DNA from: Krumholzibacterium sp965370495
GTDB lineage: Bacteria > Krumholzibacteriota > Krumholzibacteriia > Krumholzibacteriales > Krumholzibacteriaceae
Length of the DNA stretch: 28,413 bases
Direction of reading: 5' to 3'
Assembly: GCA_965370495.1 (NCBI GenBank)
Contig: CBDUUV010000018.1
Span: forward strand, 1-28,413
Shown: piece after piece, positions 7,706 through 15,319 of the stretch
Layout: every line of letters starts with the position of its first letter
Position numbering within the stretch: position 1 is the first letter of the stretch
Made by a program: the position numbers and the translations under genes
Notes under the pieces: generated by a model
Told to the model about the DNA's origin: nothing
Databases searched by the model: none
What the model saw: only the letters and a program-made list of their open reading frames with translations

Positions 7706-8707
7706 CTATTGACTGACCAGGCCTTTGATAGCACCCCACGACATCGTTTCAACAGCTATTTCGTTGTGTACGAATATTGTGTCCACCGCTTCGCACTCCA
7801 CGAAAGAATTGTTTATGATGTCACCACCACCATTAATCGTCAACGAGAACGCCTTGTAATAGATGATGGCCAGATCCGGCACTTCCGTGTCGAAGAAATA
7901 CATCTCCTGTCCGGGTGTGCTTTCCATCTCAATAACCAGCCTGCCATCATAATAACCTGCAGGGTAACGGTCTGTCCTGGCCCTGATGACTGTGTAGTTA
8001 CCCTCTCCGGCTGTCCAGGTCAGGCGGACCGAACGGGCAAACCCTGTCTGCGCGACGAGGTTCGTTACAGGCATGTTCGGCTCTTCACAGATAGGAGCCT
8101 GACAGGTATAGAGATACGAATTACCAATATAACCACCATGCTGAGGAGAAAAAACATAGTGGTCCGCACCGAAAGGATCCAATGCATTCATCCTGTGCGT
8201 GTTCGCGTTGGGTACGAGGTGAATCCAGGTAAGATCGGAATCCTCTGCGGGTACGATATATATATATCCCGCCAGTGTGGGCCCGCAGGCCGGCATGCAG
8301 GTGTCGATCTTGAGGTTCATCCTGTTGAAACCTGTATATTCCTGATGGGAAGTATGATATATCGAGAAACCGTTCTGCGGCGAAAAGCTGATGATCGAAT
8401 CATTCGATTCGACTGCGAATTCCAGTCTGTTGACGCCTTCATGCGCATTGTAGAAATAAATCGGTACCTGAAGGATATCCTCCCCCTCCATCCTGCCCGA
8501 ACTGCACACAATATCTTCAGGTATGGACGAAACATCGCCGAAATGCACACAAAGCCTTACCAGGTAGTCATATTCGAAGAATCCCGGCGAAAGAGCCAGT
8601 GAACCATAACACTGGGCGTACGCCGACCCGGAGAAGGGCATTATCAACAATATGGCAGATATTACAGCCGTAGCTATGAAGTACTGAAGGGGCTGTTTCC
8701 TTCGCAT
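7706..8707 (-). CDS. Secreted protein with fibronectin type III-like domain
   Basis: 333-aa exported protein of unknown role. The signal peptide ends SAYA-Q (cleavage after residue 31). The N-terminal two-thirds is a cysteine-containing beta-rich region (LQVPIYFYNAHEGVNRLEFAVE...), which resembles cohesin- or dockerin-partner-like beta sandwiches only loosely. Residues about 213-305 look like a fibronectin type III unit (PVTNLVAQTGFARSVRLTWTAGEGNYTVIRARTD...). Unlike the two secreted proteins at 14-17 kb, it lacks a FlgD-like sorting tail. GGAGGAG lies eight bases before the ATG, and a strong promoter is at 8777-8805. It converges with the HAD gene. Confidence 0.75.
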   Translation of the reverse strand: MRRKQPLQYFIATAVISAILLIMPFSGSAYAQCYGSLALSPGFFEYDYLVRLCVHFGDVSSIPEDIVCSSGRMEGEDILQVPIYFYNAHEGVNRLEFAVESNDSIISFSPQNGFSIYHTSHQEYTGFNRMNLKIDTCMPACGPTLAGYIYIVPAEDSDLTWIHLVPNANTHRMNALDPFGADHYVFSPQHGGYIGNSYLYTCQAPICEEPNMPVTNLVAQTGFARSVRLTWTAGEGNYTVIRARTDRYPAGYYDGRLVIEMESTPGQEMYFFDTEVPDLAIIYYKAFSLTINGGGDIINNSFVECEAVDTIFVHNEIAVETMSWGAIKGLVSQ

Positions 8708-8776
8708 GTTGCTCTCCTCCGTTGCGCCCCAATGTTGTACGTCAGTTTCAATCTAAAACACACATTTACAGGCACA

Positions 8777-8805
8777 ATTATGACATATATAAGGGGAAAA
8801 GTCAA
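8777..8805 (-). promoter_or_regulatory. Promoter of the fibronectin-like secreted protein gene
   Basis: Minus-strand TTGACT (8800-8805) and CATAAT (8777-8782) have the ideal 17-base spacing. The predicted start leaves a leader of about 60 bases. Confidence 0.6.
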
Positions 8806-8876
8806 GAAGCGGATTCGGGAACACCAGGTGCAGCACCTATGGATATGGAAGGGAAAAATGCTGCTAATAAACGTAA

Positions 8877-10217
8877 TCAGAAGGAATTATCATCATTCTT
8901 TCTCTGCGAACGGAGCTTCTGCCAGTATTCCAGCCGTTTTATCATCTCCCTCTCAAACCCCCTGCCGACAGGGTGATAATATCTCTTGCCAGAGAGCTTT
9001 GCCGGAAAATATTCCTGGTCAACGACCGATTCAGCGTCATCGTGTGGGTATTTATACCCCTTACCATACCCGATTTCTTTCATCAGGCGCGTCGGGGCGT
9101 TCCTTATCCATAGCGGAATCGAAAGAGGGCCGAATTCGCGTACATCTGCCGCGGCATCGGAATAGGCTGTATAAAGAGCATTGCTCTTGGGAGCCAGCGC
9201 CAGGTAGGTAACCGCCTGTGCCAGGGCAAGCTTGCACTCGGGCATCCCGATGAATTTCACCGTTTCCGTAGCGGACAACGCGCACCGCAGGGCCTGGGGA
9301 TCGGCATTTCCTATATCCTCGGAAGCAAACCGTACAAGCCTGCGCGCAATATACAGCGGATCTTCTCCGGCCTCCAGCATCCTCGCCAGCCAGTACAGGC
9401 CAGCGTCCGGGTCCGAGCCTCTGATACTCTTGTGGAGAGCTGATATTATATTGAAATGCCTCTCACCATTTTTGTCGTAGAATATCCTCCTGCTCTGAGC
9501 CGCCTCTTCGATAGCCTCTTTCGTCAGAATTATCTCTTCCGAGCCATCATCGAGCGATTCCACTACCATCTCGAAAGCGTTCAAGGCAGTGCGGGCATCT
9601 CCCGAGGCAAGATGGGCCAGGTAGAGCAGATCCTCATCATCCACCGATATCTTCCTGCCCCCGAAACCCCTCTCGTGATCGCTCAGAGCTTTCTTCATAA
9701 TCGTTACGATATCTTCTTCCACGAGTTGCTCCAGGATAAACACCCTGCACCTGGAAAGAAGCGGCGCGATGACCTCGAAACTCGGGTTTTCCGTGGTCGC
9801 CCCAATCAATACAATCGTTCCCTTTTCGATATGCGGAAGAAAAGCATCCTGCTGAGCCTTGTTGAAGCGATGGATCTCATCTACGAACAGAATCGTCCTC
9901 TTGCCATGCATCTTAAGGCGTGAATCTGCCTCGGCCACGATCCTTCTCATGTCGGCAATCCCGGACGTGACAGCAGAGAAAAATACAAAATGAGATTCCA
10001 CAGAATTGGCGATAAGGTGCGCGAGCGTGGTCTTCCCGCAACCGGGGGGACCCCAGAAGATAAGGGAAGATTCCAGCTTCCCCTTTTCGAGGATGCGCCT
10101 CAGAATCTTGCCCTCACCGATCACATTATCCTGGCCAACGAAGTCTTCGAGGTTTCCCGGCCTCATCCTTTCGGCCAGCGGTGGCAGGATATTATGTTCA
10201 AACAGATCCTGTTCCAT
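8877..10217 (-). CDS. rarA: Replication-associated recombination protein A (AAA+ ATPase)
   Basis: 446-aa RarA/MgsA/WRNIP1-family clamp-loader-like ATPase that acts at stalled replication forks. The Walker A motif is GPPGCGKTT (56-64), Walker B is ILFVDEIHRFNK (Asp113-Glu114), and sensor 1 is IGATTENPSFE. The sensor 2 and tetramerisation region follows (SGDARTALNAFE..., KSIRGSDPDAGLYWLARML). Length and order match the family. It is the last gene of a three-gene operon, with only 14 bases between the glpX stop and its ATG. A weak AGGA 12 bases upstream suggests translational coupling. No terminator is evident between its stop and the neighbouring gene. Confidence 0.96.
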   Translation of the reverse strand: MEQDLFEHNILPPLAERMRPGNLEDFVGQDNVIGEGKILRRILEKGKLESSLIFWGPPGCGKTTLAHLIANSVESHFVFFSAVTSGIADMRRIVAEADSRLKMHGKRTILFVDEIHRFNKAQQDAFLPHIEKGTIVLIGATTENPSFEVIAPLLSRCRVFILEQLVEEDIVTIMKKALSDHERGFGGRKISVDDEDLLYLAHLASGDARTALNAFEMVVESLDDGSEEIILTKEAIEEAAQSRRIFYDKNGERHFNIISALHKSIRGSDPDAGLYWLARMLEAGEDPLYIARRLVRFASEDIGNADPQALRCALSATETVKFIGMPECKLALAQAVTYLALAPKSNALYTAYSDAAADVREFGPLSIPLWIRNAPTRLMKEIGYGKGYKYPHDDAESVVDQEYFPAKLSGKRYYHPVGRGFEREMIKRLEYWQKLRSQRKNDDNSF

Positions 10218-10231
10218 GAGTTTCAGATATC

Positions 10232-11179
10232 CTAGGAATAATCAGGATTCATGTCGAAGAAATGTTCAGTCTTCAGGAACCTGATCGTTCCCGATTTGCC
10301 CCTCAGAACGAGGCTGTGCGTGATCGCTCCGCTGGGCCTGAACATGACTCCCTCGAGGAAATCACTGTTGGAGACCCCTGTGACGGCAAACATTATATTA
10401 CCCCCTTTTACAATGTCCGCTACACCATATACTCTGTCGAAATCGACATCGCCGGGAGAATTTTCATCCTGTTCATCCTTGATGAACCGGGCCTGGAACC
10501 CTCCCCGCAGGCATGACATCGCCGCCGCCGCTATGATCCCCTGCCTCGAATCGCCGATACCCATCACCACGTCTATACCTGTATCAGGCAATGCTGCCGC
10601 TATCGCCGCTGCAAGGTCTCCATCTCTGCAGAGTTCTATCCTTGCTCCTGTCTTCCTTACCTCTGATATCAGACCCTCATGCCTCTTCCTGTCCAGGATT
10701 GAAACGGTCAAGTCCTCGACATATACTCTCTTTGCTTCCGCAATATTCACAAGATTATCAAACACGGGCATGTTGAGATCTATCCTGTCAGCCGCCTCCG
10801 AGCCAACCGCTATTTTCTCCATATATTTACATTTGAAATCGAAGAAGGCGCCTCTCGGCCCGAGCGCGATTGTTGAAATCGCGTTAGCCTGTCCATCTAC
10901 AAGAGCCCCCTTGCTCTCCAGTGGATCGAGAACCAGGTCGACTTCGATATCGCCGCCCGCGCCCACGACACCACCACTGCGCAGCTGCAGCTCGGGACGG
11001 CTGTTCTCATCTCCAATCACGACATTCCCGGTGATCTTGACACCGCGGATCGCAAGCTCCATCGCCGCGGCCGCCGCGTCATCCGCCGCGGCCGAATCGC
11101 CTTTACCCATATGCCTTGCCGAAGCAAGTGCCGCCGCTTCTGTCACGCGAACCAGCTCAAGAGCCAGGTTTCGATCCAA
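10232..11179 (-). CDS. glpX: GlpX-family (class II fructose-1,6-bisphosphatase-like) protein with altered active site
   Basis: 315-aa protein aligning without gaps to the GlpX framework: RNLALELVRVTEAAALASARHMGKGD, YMEKIAV, LDRKRHEGLI, CRDGDLAAAI and FAVTGVSNSDFLEGV. GlpX dephosphorylates fructose-1,6-bisphosphate in gluconeogenesis. However, several residues that I recall as catalytic in E. coli GlpX differ: Lys29 is Ser, Glu57 is Asp (VIGDEN for VIGEGE), Thr90 is Lys (DPLESK for DPIEGT) and Glu213 is Gln (DSRQGI for APEGV). Asp33, Asp85, Glu88, Tyr119 and Arg166 are kept. It may have another substrate, low activity or a regulatory role. The start is TTG with GGGGG six bases upstream. It sits 17 bases after the zinc-ribbon gene and 14 before rarA. 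The Ala-rich helix at 30-40 is encoded by a GC-rich GCCGCGGCC repeat. Confidence 0.85.
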   Translation of the reverse strand: MDRNLALELVRVTEAAALASARHMGKGDSAAADDAAAAAMELAIRGVKITGNVVIGDENSRPELQLRSGGVVGAGGDIEVDLVLDPLESKGALVDGQANAISTIALGPRGAFFDFKCKYMEKIAVGSEAADRIDLNMPVFDNLVNIAEAKRVYVEDLTVSILDRKRHEGLISEVRKTGARIELCRDGDLAAAIAAALPDTGIDVVMGIGDSRQGIIAAAAMSCLRGGFQARFIKDEQDENSPGDVDFDRVYGVADIVKGGNIMFAVTGVSNSDFLEGVMFRPSGAITHSLVLRGKSGTIRFLKTEHFFDMNPDYS

Positions 11180-11196
11180 TCTCTACCCCCTTTGAA

Positions 11197-11643
11197 TCAC
11201 TCATCTTCTTCCGGGATATCATTATCCGGTCCAGTGCCAGCCGGCCCGGCGCCGGATGCCTGTTTCTCCACACGGTTTCCAAGTATCATATCGTTGAGTT
11301 CTTTGGCCATCTGATACTGGTGAATAGCAAAAACTATCGGCAGAAGGACATACGCCACGCCCGCCGTCAAAGGTATTGCGAAGACCTGGATTACGAAAGT
11401 CAGCCAGAACCAGTTCCACTGACCAAGATATATGTAACCAACAGGGCCAAGCATGATCCACCCGAGAAAAAATCCTATTGCCGCAGCGACTCCCGGATTC
11501 TTCATCTCCTCCGGAGCCTTGAGTTTTGTTAATTCATGCCCATACATCCCGCGGGACCCGCGTTCTTCACTGAATCCTTTCCCGCAGTAGACACAAAATG
11601 TACCACCTTTTTCGATTTCTTTTCCACAATGCTGACAGTACAC
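11197..11643 (-). CDS. Zinc-ribbon membrane protein, TM2-like
   Basis: 148-aa protein. An N-terminal zinc ribbon has Cys3, Cys6, Cys17 and Cys20 (YCQHCGKEI...FCVYCGKGF). A short charged linker follows, then two to three hydrophobic segments in about residues 48-110 (FFLGWIMLGPVGYIYLGQ, TFVIQVFAIPLTAGVAYVLL) that resemble the TM2 domain. The tail is acidic and Gly/Pro-rich. A frame reaches 11670, but the GTG at 11643 has GGAGGT seven bases upstream and begins with the usual MYCQHCG, so it is preferred. It is the first gene of the zinc-ribbon-glpX-rarA operon. The role is unknown. Confidence 0.8.
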   Translation of the reverse strand: MYCQHCGKEIEKGGTFCVYCGKGFSEERGSRGMYGHELTKLKAPEEMKNPGVAAAIGFFLGWIMLGPVGYIYLGQWNWFWLTFVIQVFAIPLTAGVAYVLLPIVFAIHQYQMAKELNDMILGNRVEKQASGAGPAGTGPDNDIPEEDE

Positions 11644-11783
11644 GGTGCATACCTCCATTCCTGAAATCATACATATTCAGTACGATTCCAAGTACAGGAA
11701 TGTTTCCCGGAAGTTCTACCTGTTACGCATTGTATAGAAAATATATCGGGAAATACAACATCTATTTTGCGCTATATCCCAGG

Positions 11784-12974
11784 TTACCTGTTATCCGCCT
11801 TCATCCTGGCATCTCTTATCATCTCCAGGTTGACAGTAGCTGTGGCATTGTCCGGATCAATTGCGAGTACTTGTTCAAGGAGTTGCTGCGCTTCATCCAG
11901 TCGGCCCAGGCTTCCAAGTATCGCGGCCATATTTATCATCCCTACAGGCCAGTCCGGCCTCGAGGAAACGACTTCTCTCTGTATTTCAAGCGCCTCGAAG
12001 TCCCTGCCCGCGTTATGCAGGCACATCGCTCTCCTGTCCATGATCCTGGGATTATCGGCGAGGCTCTCATATATTTCCAGTGCTTCGGAAAATCTGTCCA
12101 TCCTGTAAATGACCCCCGCGAGTTTCTCGTCGATATCGCTTCCGGGATTCCTTTCGCGTAATCCACGCAAGACAATCTCCGCGTCCTTCAACCGCCCGGA
12201 ACGTAACAGCGCTTCGGCGTAATTCAGCCCCGCTTCCTTGTCCCGGGGCTTTGAACCATAATATTCTGCCAGCGGCATGACAGCCTGCTCCGGTCTTCCG
12301 GTCGTCAAGAAAAGGATTCCCAGCTGGTAGAGAAATTCATCGCTCACTTCATCCGTCCTGAGAGCCCTGGCAAACAGGCTCTCAGCCATAGCAGGCCTGG
12401 CCCGGGCTATGAGCATCCCTTTCAGGCCGAGCAGGTACGGATCCTTCGGAGCCAGCCCCAGGCCATCCTCAACTGCCTTCAACGCTTCCGGCTCCTTTCC
12501 CATCTTGAGATTGGCAACAGCAAGGTTTCGTTTAATTAACGGCTCACTGGACGTGCCGCAGAATCTTTCCGCTTCCTTGAATTCAGTGAGGCCCCTTCCT
12601 GTTTTTCCCATCTTCATGAGCAGAACGGCAAAATTCAGGTGGGTTTCACAATTTTCATAATCTTTCAGAAGCGCCTGTTCGAAAAGGGCGACCGCTTCTT
12701 TTTCCCTGCCCAACATTCCCAGGGCGAGAGCCCTCTGCCCCATTAGCCTTGTATCCATTATACCAACAGCCATCAGGCTGTCTGTGACGGCAAGAACATC
12801 CGGATAATCCCCGGATGCTATCATTCCCAGCAGGCGGAGATCGGCTTTCTGCCTCGTGGGGCCCCAACTTCCCGCCACTAACGGGTCCCTCCCACCTCCC
12901 ACGCACGAGGGAAGAAACAGAAGAACTGCTCCTGCCAGAAAAAGTCCGATCACCCTGACCAGCAGAAAATGCAT
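11784..12974 (-). CDS. TPR-repeat lipoprotein
   Basis: 396-aa exported protein with a lipoprotein signal (LLFLPSC, lipidated Cys24). It is made of about nine consecutive tetratricopeptide repeats from roughly residue 45 to the C-terminus, for example ALALGMLGREKEAVALFEQAL and GRLDEAQQLLEQVLAIDPDN. TPR arrays bind protein partners; here it would act in the periplasm or on the outer membrane. A longer frame begins at 13025, but the ATG at 12974 has GGAGG nine bases upstream and starts directly at the signal peptide. It is preceded by a second, cytoplasmic TPR gene in the same direction, 208 bases away. Confidence 0.85.
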   Translation of the reverse strand: MHFLLVRVIGLFLAGAVLLFLPSCVGGGRDPLVAGSWGPTRQKADLRLLGMIASGDYPDVLAVTDSLMAVGIMDTRLMGQRALALGMLGREKEAVALFEQALLKDYENCETHLNFAVLLMKMGKTGRGLTEFKEAERFCGTSSEPLIKRNLAVANLKMGKEPEALKAVEDGLGLAPKDPYLLGLKGMLIARARPAMAESLFARALRTDEVSDEFLYQLGILFLTTGRPEQAVMPLAEYYGSKPRDKEAGLNYAEALLRSGRLKDAEIVLRGLRERNPGSDIDEKLAGVIYRMDRFSEALEIYESLADNPRIMDRRAMCLHNAGRDFEALEIQREVVSSRPDWPVGMINMAAILGSLGRLDEAQQLLEQVLAIDPDNATATVNLEMIRDARMKADNR

Positions 12975-13182
12975 CGAATCACGCCTCCATCCTGTACCGG
13001 TTCCACCAGCATCCAACCGGATCAAAGGGACACTGATTCAATCTAACGATTCCCCGTTCGGTTGGGAAGTAAAACTGCGGATATGCAACAGCCTGAATTC
13101 TGTTTGTGTTTACGAACTGAGTATATATTCCCCGGGTGTGTCAAGTCGATTACTGGCCCTAACAGGGCCCTGTCACCCGATA

Positions 13183-13674
13183 TTACACCTTCTTGGACCT
13201 GTTCGCGCGGTTCCTCCGGATCGTGTGCCGGAGCTTTCCAAGCTTGATGTTCAGGGGATGGTCCCTGTCAAAAAAGGACAATATTGGTTTCCTGCGAACT
13301 CCCATCCTGGACAATTCCAGGGCGGCAGGAGTATTCGTATTGTCGGATTTATACGCCACTAGAAAGTATTTTCGCGCTTCTTCCCTTTTTCCGCTCTTGA
13401 GCAGGACTCTGCCGATATTGACGAACAGGAGCGGATCCTTCTCCTTCGCGAGTTCCAGGGCTCGCCGGCACATATTCTCACCGGCAAACAGGTTCCCCTG
13501 CATACTTACGCAAAGCCCCATGGCCGACATATAGTGAGGGTTATCCGGATATATCTTAAGAGCTTCATTAATAAGCATTGCAGCTTCATCAAATGATTCG
13601 AGCTTGATCTTAGATATGGCTTTTTTGTAAAGCTCTCTGGACTCGAAGGTTTCCTTTTTGATAGTCTGTTCCAA
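13183..13674 (-). CDS. Small cytoplasmic TPR protein
   Basis: 163-aa protein without export signal. About three tetratricopeptide repeats (residues 14-115: YKKAISKIKLESFDEAAMLI..., NPHYMSAMGLCVSMQGNLFAGE..., DPLLFVNIGRVLLKSGKREEA...) are followed by a strongly basic tail (KLRHTIRRNRANRSKKV), which could contact nucleic acid or an acidic partner. The start is TTG at 13674 with GGAGG seven bases upstream; no ATG lies nearby in frame. It is probably an adaptor protein; its partner is unknown. Confidence 0.75.
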   Translation of the reverse strand: MEQTIKKETFESRELYKKAISKIKLESFDEAAMLINEALKIYPDNPHYMSAMGLCVSMQGNLFAGENMCRRALELAKEKDPLLFVNIGRVLLKSGKREEARKYFLVAYKSDNTNTPAALELSRMGVRRKPILSFFDRDHPLNIKLGKLRHTIRRNRANRSKKV

Positions 13675-13749
13675 CGATCAGCCTCCATCGTCAGGCCTGA
13701 GAATGATCCTTTTTTGACTAAAAAGAAGCATCCACACGACAAAATCGGG

Positions 13750-13830
13750 CATTTTGGCACAAAATGAGCGTAAAAACACTCGCTGGAAGTAATCTGCAAA
13801 TATCGTTCCCGGCGAAAAGCATTAAATGCT
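13750..13830. repeat. Two short perfect palindromes
   Basis: The palindromes are CATTTTG-N3-CAAAATG (13750-13766) and AGCATT-N1-AATGCT (13818-13830), about 66 bases apart centre to centre. They lie upstream of the minus-strand TPR gene and far upstream of the plus-strand promoter, so they could be operator sites for either. The two sequences are unrelated to each other. Confidence 0.4.
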
Positions 13831-13937
13831 CCCTGAAAAATACGATGGTCGTGCTGACAGGGCTCTGAAGCTTCGTATGTCATTCCCTCTTATCCATTTC
13901 CCGATATCCAGATCCCGATGGTGCCTGATATTTGAGA

Positions 13938-13966
13938 TTGACATTAGTTGTATGTTCAGGTATAAT
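13938..13966 (+). promoter_or_regulatory. Perfect consensus sigma70 promoter
   Basis: TTGACA (13938-13943), a 17-base spacer and TATAAT (13961-13966) exactly match the housekeeping consensus. The predicted start near 13973 lies about 36 bases before the ATG of the secreted protein gene at 14009 and could drive that gene and the glycosidase behind it. Confidence 0.75.
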
Positions 13967-14008
13967 TTATTCATTGGATTCAAGCGATTCCTTTCGGGTC
14001 TGGCTTAG

Positions 14009-15283
14009 ATGTTATTGCATCAAACAGGGAAAATTGAATTGGGGATAAATACAAAAATATTTATGGTGTTGTCATGCATGCTGTTTTTCCTGTTCGGCAG
14101 TGCCGGAGCAGCCGATTATGAGTCGATCCAGCTGGTCGGCAACTTCAACGGGATAACATGTGAACCGGATGATCCGGCAAACGACATGGATCCCGTCGGA
14201 GACCATCTCTGGCAGAAGCTCAAGTACATCAACGAACCGGGCGACCCGGATACGATCTATTTCAAATTCACCGCTGATAACAGTTATATGCCAAATCACT
14301 GGGGCTGGAGTTTTATTTACGAGTGGGGAATCGCGGCATACGACTGGAGCCCTCCGAGTATCGCCGCCGTACTGGAAGAAAGCGGGTTCTATTATTTCCA
14401 TTTTAATGATTCCACGTATGAGTACTGGCTCACCAGGCCTGATGCTGTGATCGAGGGTATCATCGAATCAGATGTCTCTACTGGATGTCCGGAAGGCACA
14501 AAGATACTACTCCTTGATTCAACCCCATCACTCGTTGGAACATTCGAGGATTTCTCTGATTCCAGTTTCAATTTCAGCCACCTGCCCGAGGATGTATTCA
14601 GTATGTCCATATCAGCTCCTGGCTACAGAGATACGACCGTGACGGATATTAACACTTTTTCGGGCGAGACTACGGTCATCAATATTACCCTGTCTCTGGT
14701 AACATCGATCGCAATCTCGTCGGCTGCTGCCGAACATGTCGAGGGAGGCATCCTGATCACATGGTATGCTTCTTCATGCGCGAGCACGACAGGATTCGAT
14801 ATCTTCAGGGGGACCACTCCCGATCTTTCGCGGATGACGAAACGGAACGCCATGCCCATCTGTTCGGCTTCTGAGTACAGGTTCCTGGACATATGTGATA
14901 ACAGGGAAATTGATCATTACTATTACATAGTAGAGCCAGGAAGCGATGATTCGGCTGTTTACGGGCCGATCAAGGCATCTGCCGATATACCGAATACGGC
15001 TAGTTCGCTGGGACAGAATTACCCGAATCCGTTCAATCCCGTTACAACCATCCCCTATTTTATCGCCGGAACCGACTCTCCGAGCCAGGTGACTATTACA
15101 TTTTTCGATGTGAGTGGAAGAATGATCGTCAGATACGATATCGGAATGAAACCTGCGGGTAACCACACCTTTGAATGGAATCCCTCTCTCTCCAACGGAA
15201 GAAACATTCCTTCCGGCGTATATTACTGCAAGCTTGAAATAGGCAAAGATTCTTTCACGCGAAAGATGATCATGCTTCGATGA
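14009..15283 (+). CDS. Secreted modular protein with FlgD-like/T9SS-type C-terminal domain
   Basis: Up to 424 aa. After a signal peptide ending near SAGAA (residues 18-35), residues 36-140 form a beta-rich region (IQLVGNFNGITCEP...LWQKLKYINEPG...FKFTADNSYM) reminiscent of starch-binding or SusE-type modules. Residues about 146-229 look like a carboxypeptidase-regulatory-like Ig fold, and 232-312 like fibronectin III. From 336 comes a FlgD-like sorting domain beginning QNYPNPFNPVTTIPY and ending GVYYCKLEIGKDSFTRKMIMLR. It has no obvious catalytic domain and may bind polysaccharide at the cell surface. ATG 14009 lacks a Shine-Dalgarno sequence; a TTG at 14039 has AGGGA eight bases upstream and is an alternative start. 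It is followed after 36 bases by the glycosidase gene. Confidence 0.8.
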   Translation: MLLHQTGKIELGINTKIFMVLSCMLFFLFGSAGAADYESIQLVGNFNGITCEPDDPANDMDPVGDHLWQKLKYINEPGDPDTIYFKFTADNSYMPNHWGWSFIYEWGIAAYDWSPPSIAAVLEESGFYYFHFNDSTYEYWLTRPDAVIEGIIESDVSTGCPEGTKILLLDSTPSLVGTFEDFSDSSFNFSHLPEDVFSMSISAPGYRDTTVTDINTFSGETTVINITLSLVTSIAISSAAAEHVEGGILITWYASSCASTTGFDIFRGTTPDLSRMTKRNAMPICSASEYRFLDICDNREIDHYYYIVEPGSDDSAVYGPIKASADIPNTASSLGQNYPNPFNPVTTIPYFIAGTDSPSQVTITFFDVSGRMIVRYDIGMKPAGNHTFEWNPSLSNGRNIPSGVYYCKLEIGKDSFTRKMIMLR

Positions 15284-15319
15284 TAGCCTGAACGCCTGCG
15301 CTGCCCGGGAGAGATAAGT

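Larger units (their letters stand above)
13675..14008. other. Divergent intergenic region with two palindromes and a consensus promoter
   Basis: 334 bases between the small TPR gene (minus) and a secreted protein gene (plus). It holds CATTTTG-GCA-CAAAATG at 13750-13766, AGCATT-A-AATGCT at 13818-13830 and a perfect promoter at 13938-13966. No convincing small gene is seen. A 125-codon frame on the minus strand (13506-13883) overlaps the TPR gene in another frame and has no recognisable content. Confidence 0.55.

Noticed and set aside
7709..8602. 297-codon plus-strand frame opposite the fibronectin-like gene
   Set aside because: Arg/Cys/His-rich translation typical of a reverse-strand shadow. 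The minus-strand gene has a signal peptide, SD and promoter.
10251..11195. 314-codon open frame on the plus strand opposite glpX
   Set aside because: It is an antisense shadow of a GC-rich Ala-rich gene. Its translation is a Ser/Pro/Leu-rich string without domains, and glpX on the other strand is conserved throughout.
13130..13144. Promoter for the TPR lipoprotein gene (TTGACA with TATACT)
   Set aside because: Both hexamers look good but the spacing is only about 13 bases, too short for a functional sigma70 promoter.
13150..13175. GGCCCT-AAC-AGGGCC hairpin as terminator of the small TPR gene
   Set aside because: The stem is good but no T-run follows on the minus strand, so it is not called a terminator.
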